Assembly: GCA_028698395.1 (NCBI GenBank)
Contig: JAQVDG010000112.1
Span: 1-6,783, forward strand
Length of the DNA: 6,783 bases
Direction: 5' to 3'
Source: Weeksellaceae bacterium
GTDB lineage: Bacteria; Bacteroidota; Bacteroidia; Flavobacteriales; Weeksellaceae
The notes under the pieces were generated by a model. The model searched no databases. It saw only the letters and a list, made by a program, of their open reading frames with translations, and was not told the DNA's origin. Positions 5,184 to 6,783 of the stretch are shown in pieces (the stretch's first letter is position 1; every line of letters begins with the position of its first letter). The translations under genes were made by a program, and so were the position numbers.

Positions 5184-6783
5184 TCAATTATCAGAGAAGT
5201 CAATATTAATAGAATCTGTACCATCTGAAACTTGGATTTGGTTTTTGTTTATAATTATTTTATCGTCACCGTCTTGAATTTTGATTCCTTTTGAGTTAAT
5301 CTTCACTTTAGAAGTCTCAGAGTCAAAGGAATAAGTGTTCTTTTTTTCATTTGAACAATTCAGACATTCAAAATTTTCATCTACAAATTTAAAAAATTTA
5401 TTGTATCCGTCGTAATATTTTTTAGATTTTGAGTGAGATTTAGTGGAACTGATGTAGCGGCTGTTTTGAGAATGTAAGGTTTTACTTTTGGGTAAATACA
5501 CAATAATCTTCACGGATTGATCACGATATTTTACATTTTTATCCACTGAAATATATTTATCAAACACCAAATCACCTTGTTCGGTTATTTCGTATTGAAA
5601 ATGAATAGCTTCTGCATTTTTTTGTGCATCATCTAAATTGGAACCTTTTGAACGGTATTTAACTTCAACATGAATTTGTTCATCCGGCGAAGCTTGAACT
5701 TCTATATTTTCTTTTAATATTCGGTGTAATTTTCCTTCAAATTCTATGAATCCATCCCAATTATTGTTAAAACTCCATCGGATTTGCGGTTTTTTTACAC
5801 TTTTAAATTCTTCAAAAGAAATTTGTAAAGTGTCTTGGGTTAACGAAAATGATTTTGTTTCTGAAAATTCAATTTCCTGACGGAAATTAGTATAAATACT
5901 TTGTCCTAAAAACACAATTCCAACAATGGATAAAAACCAAATAATCAAGCAACTACCTATTAAAAACCGATTGATTTTTATACGGTTAGAAAATAATTTA
6001 AAACCAAATACGATGAATAAAATTGCCGGAATAGTTAATAAAAGAAAAATTAAAGTTTTAGCTGTCCATTCTTGCCAACTGTAATCAACGATATAATCAA
6101 AGAATCTGAACGGAATTTCGTTGGATAAAACAAAGACCGAAACAATACCGCCGATTAATAAGCTGATTCCGGTAAAAATAAAGGAAATTCCAATGATAAT
6201 TAAAAAGACTTTGGCTATTACTCGAAGCACTTCTCCTAAAGTATCTGAAGTTTTACTTCCGGATGAAGTGATGTCAGAAAAAGTTTTACTGATATTTTGT
6301 TTAATGGATTCAAAATCACCACTTTGCCCGTGCATTTCATACTTTTGACTTAAAGTTTCTGCTTTGGGAAGAATAATCCAAAGGATAATATAGGAAATTA
6401 AAGTAAAAGAGGTGTTAGTCAACGGAATATCGGCAAAAAACAGAAGAATCCAGATGATTCGTGTTATCCAGGTTTCGATTCCTAAATAATGTGCAATTCC
6501 TGATAAAACTCCGGCAATAATTTTATCATCCGGATCACGGTATAATTTTTTTGATTTTTTCTCGGATGAAGAAAAAGAATTAATTTTTTCGTCTTCTTCA
6601 AAATCATCTCCTTCAGTATATTGCTCAGGTCGCCCCATAATGGCAATAACTTGTTCAACATCTTGTTCGTTTACAACTTCTCTCGTTCCTAATTTTTCTC
6701 TGAAAATTTCTGCAACCCGTGCTTCAACATCCGATAAAACTTCTTCAACTCCTTCCATATTTTTGAGTGAAAGCCGGATTTGA
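5184..6783 (-). CDS. PspC-domain multi-pass envelope protein (5' end beyond the window)
   Basis: The minus-strand frame stays open to the right edge, giving 532 codons. The first ATG (6758) is internal, because the upstream in-frame residues QIRLSLKN followed by MEGVEEVLSDVEARVAEIF match the N-terminal helix typical of flavobacterial PspC proteins. The true start must lie beyond 6783. Counting from that Met, residues about 1-48 are a soluble helical region ending in VIAIMGRPEQY, and 50-68 is an acidic/serine linker. Residues 70-132 are the PspC domain (KKLYRDPDDKIIAGVLSGIAHYLGI, then two hydrophobic helices ending in LPKA). Further membrane segments lie at about 180-212, 234-255 and 264-288. 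Residues 295-524 are a beta-rich domain with many IxIxDG-like strands at the end. The order resembles the PspC plus LiaF-like membrane proteins linked to envelope stress. Function here is inferred from the family only. A CLNC pair (C465, C468) stands out in the C-terminal domain. PadR-type regulators often sit upstream of such genes, but none is visible here. Confidence 0.88.
   Translation of the reverse strand, partial: QIRLSLKNMEGVEEVLSDVEARVAEIFREKLGTREVVNEQDVEQVIAIMGRPEQYTEGDDFEEDEKINSFSSSEKKSKKLYRDPDDKIIAGVLSGIAHYLGIETWITRIIWILLFFADIPLTNTSFTLISYIILWIILPKAETLSQKYEMHGQSGDFESIKQNISKTFSDITSSGSKTSDTLGEVLRVIAKVFLIIIGISFIFTGISLLIGGIVSVFVLSNEIPFRFFDYIVDYSWQEWTAKTLIFLLLTIPAILFIVFGFKLFSNRIKINRFLIGSCLIIWFLSIVGIVFLGQSIYTNFRQEIEFSETKSFSLTQDTLQISFEEFKSVKKPQIRWSFNNNWDGFIEFEGKLHRILKENIEVQASPDEQIHVEVKYRSKGSNLDDAQKNAEAIHFQYEITEQGDLVFDKYISVDKNVKYRDQSVKIIVYLPKSKTLHSQNSRYISSTKSHSKSKKYYDGYNKFFKFVDENFECLNCSNEKKNTYSFDSETSKVKINSKGIKIQDGDDKIIINKNQIQVSDGTDSINIDFSDN

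Noticed and set aside
6121..6348. Plus-strand 75-codon open frame opposite the PspC gene
   Set aside because: It is antisense to membrane-segment coding sequence, and its lysine/isoleucine-rich product is explained by the complementary strand.

Overview
The window is AT-rich and compact, and it looks like chromosomal DNA from a member of the Flavobacteriia (Bacteroidetes). Three signs support this. One gene ends in a type IX secretion (T9SS) type A sorting domain. Several promoter-like sites match the Bacteroidetes -7 box TAnnTTTG, and there are no good Shine-Dalgarno sequences. The gene types (DUF3298 protein, PspC-domain membrane protein, split-type transhydrogenase alpha subunit) are also typical of that group. 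No mobile element, CRISPR array or integrase was seen.

Layout, left to right. Positions 1-419 (minus) hold the N-terminal 139 codons of an NAD(P) transhydrogenase alpha subunit (pntA), cut by the left edge. Positions 630-1739 (minus) encode an exported DUF3298/RsiV-type protein with a -7 box very close to its start codon. Positions 1890-1963 (plus) are a tRNA-Pro(GGG) with its own -7 box and a strong intrinsic terminator. Positions 2030-2159 (minus) lie between the tRNA and an Rrf2-family regulator. They combine a perfect TATCTTTG promoter box with an intrinsic terminator about 90 bp downstream and no ORF between, so they look like a small RNA gene of about 115 nt. Positions 2207-2614 (minus) encode the Rrf2 regulator, which has four clustered cysteines. 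It is divergent from 2777-4249 (plus), a secreted right-handed beta-helix protein with a T9SS signal. A long hairpin at 4268-4302 closes that gene and faces the convergent methyltransferase gene at 4353-5060 (minus). A further intrinsic terminator at 5099-5129 separates the methyltransferase from a PspC-domain envelope protein at 5184 to beyond 6783 (minus), whose true start lies outside the window.

Most genes appear to be separate transcription units rather than one operon, since terminators or divergent and convergent arrangements lie between nearly all of them. The one functional link the sequence suggests is local. The Rrf2 gene has a plausible promoter (TTTG-N19-GAAATTTG) overlapping a small inverted repeat in the intergenic region it shares with the beta-helix gene, so auto-regulation or control of that neighbour is possible. 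The most interesting item is the unannotated small RNA candidate at about 2030-2147.
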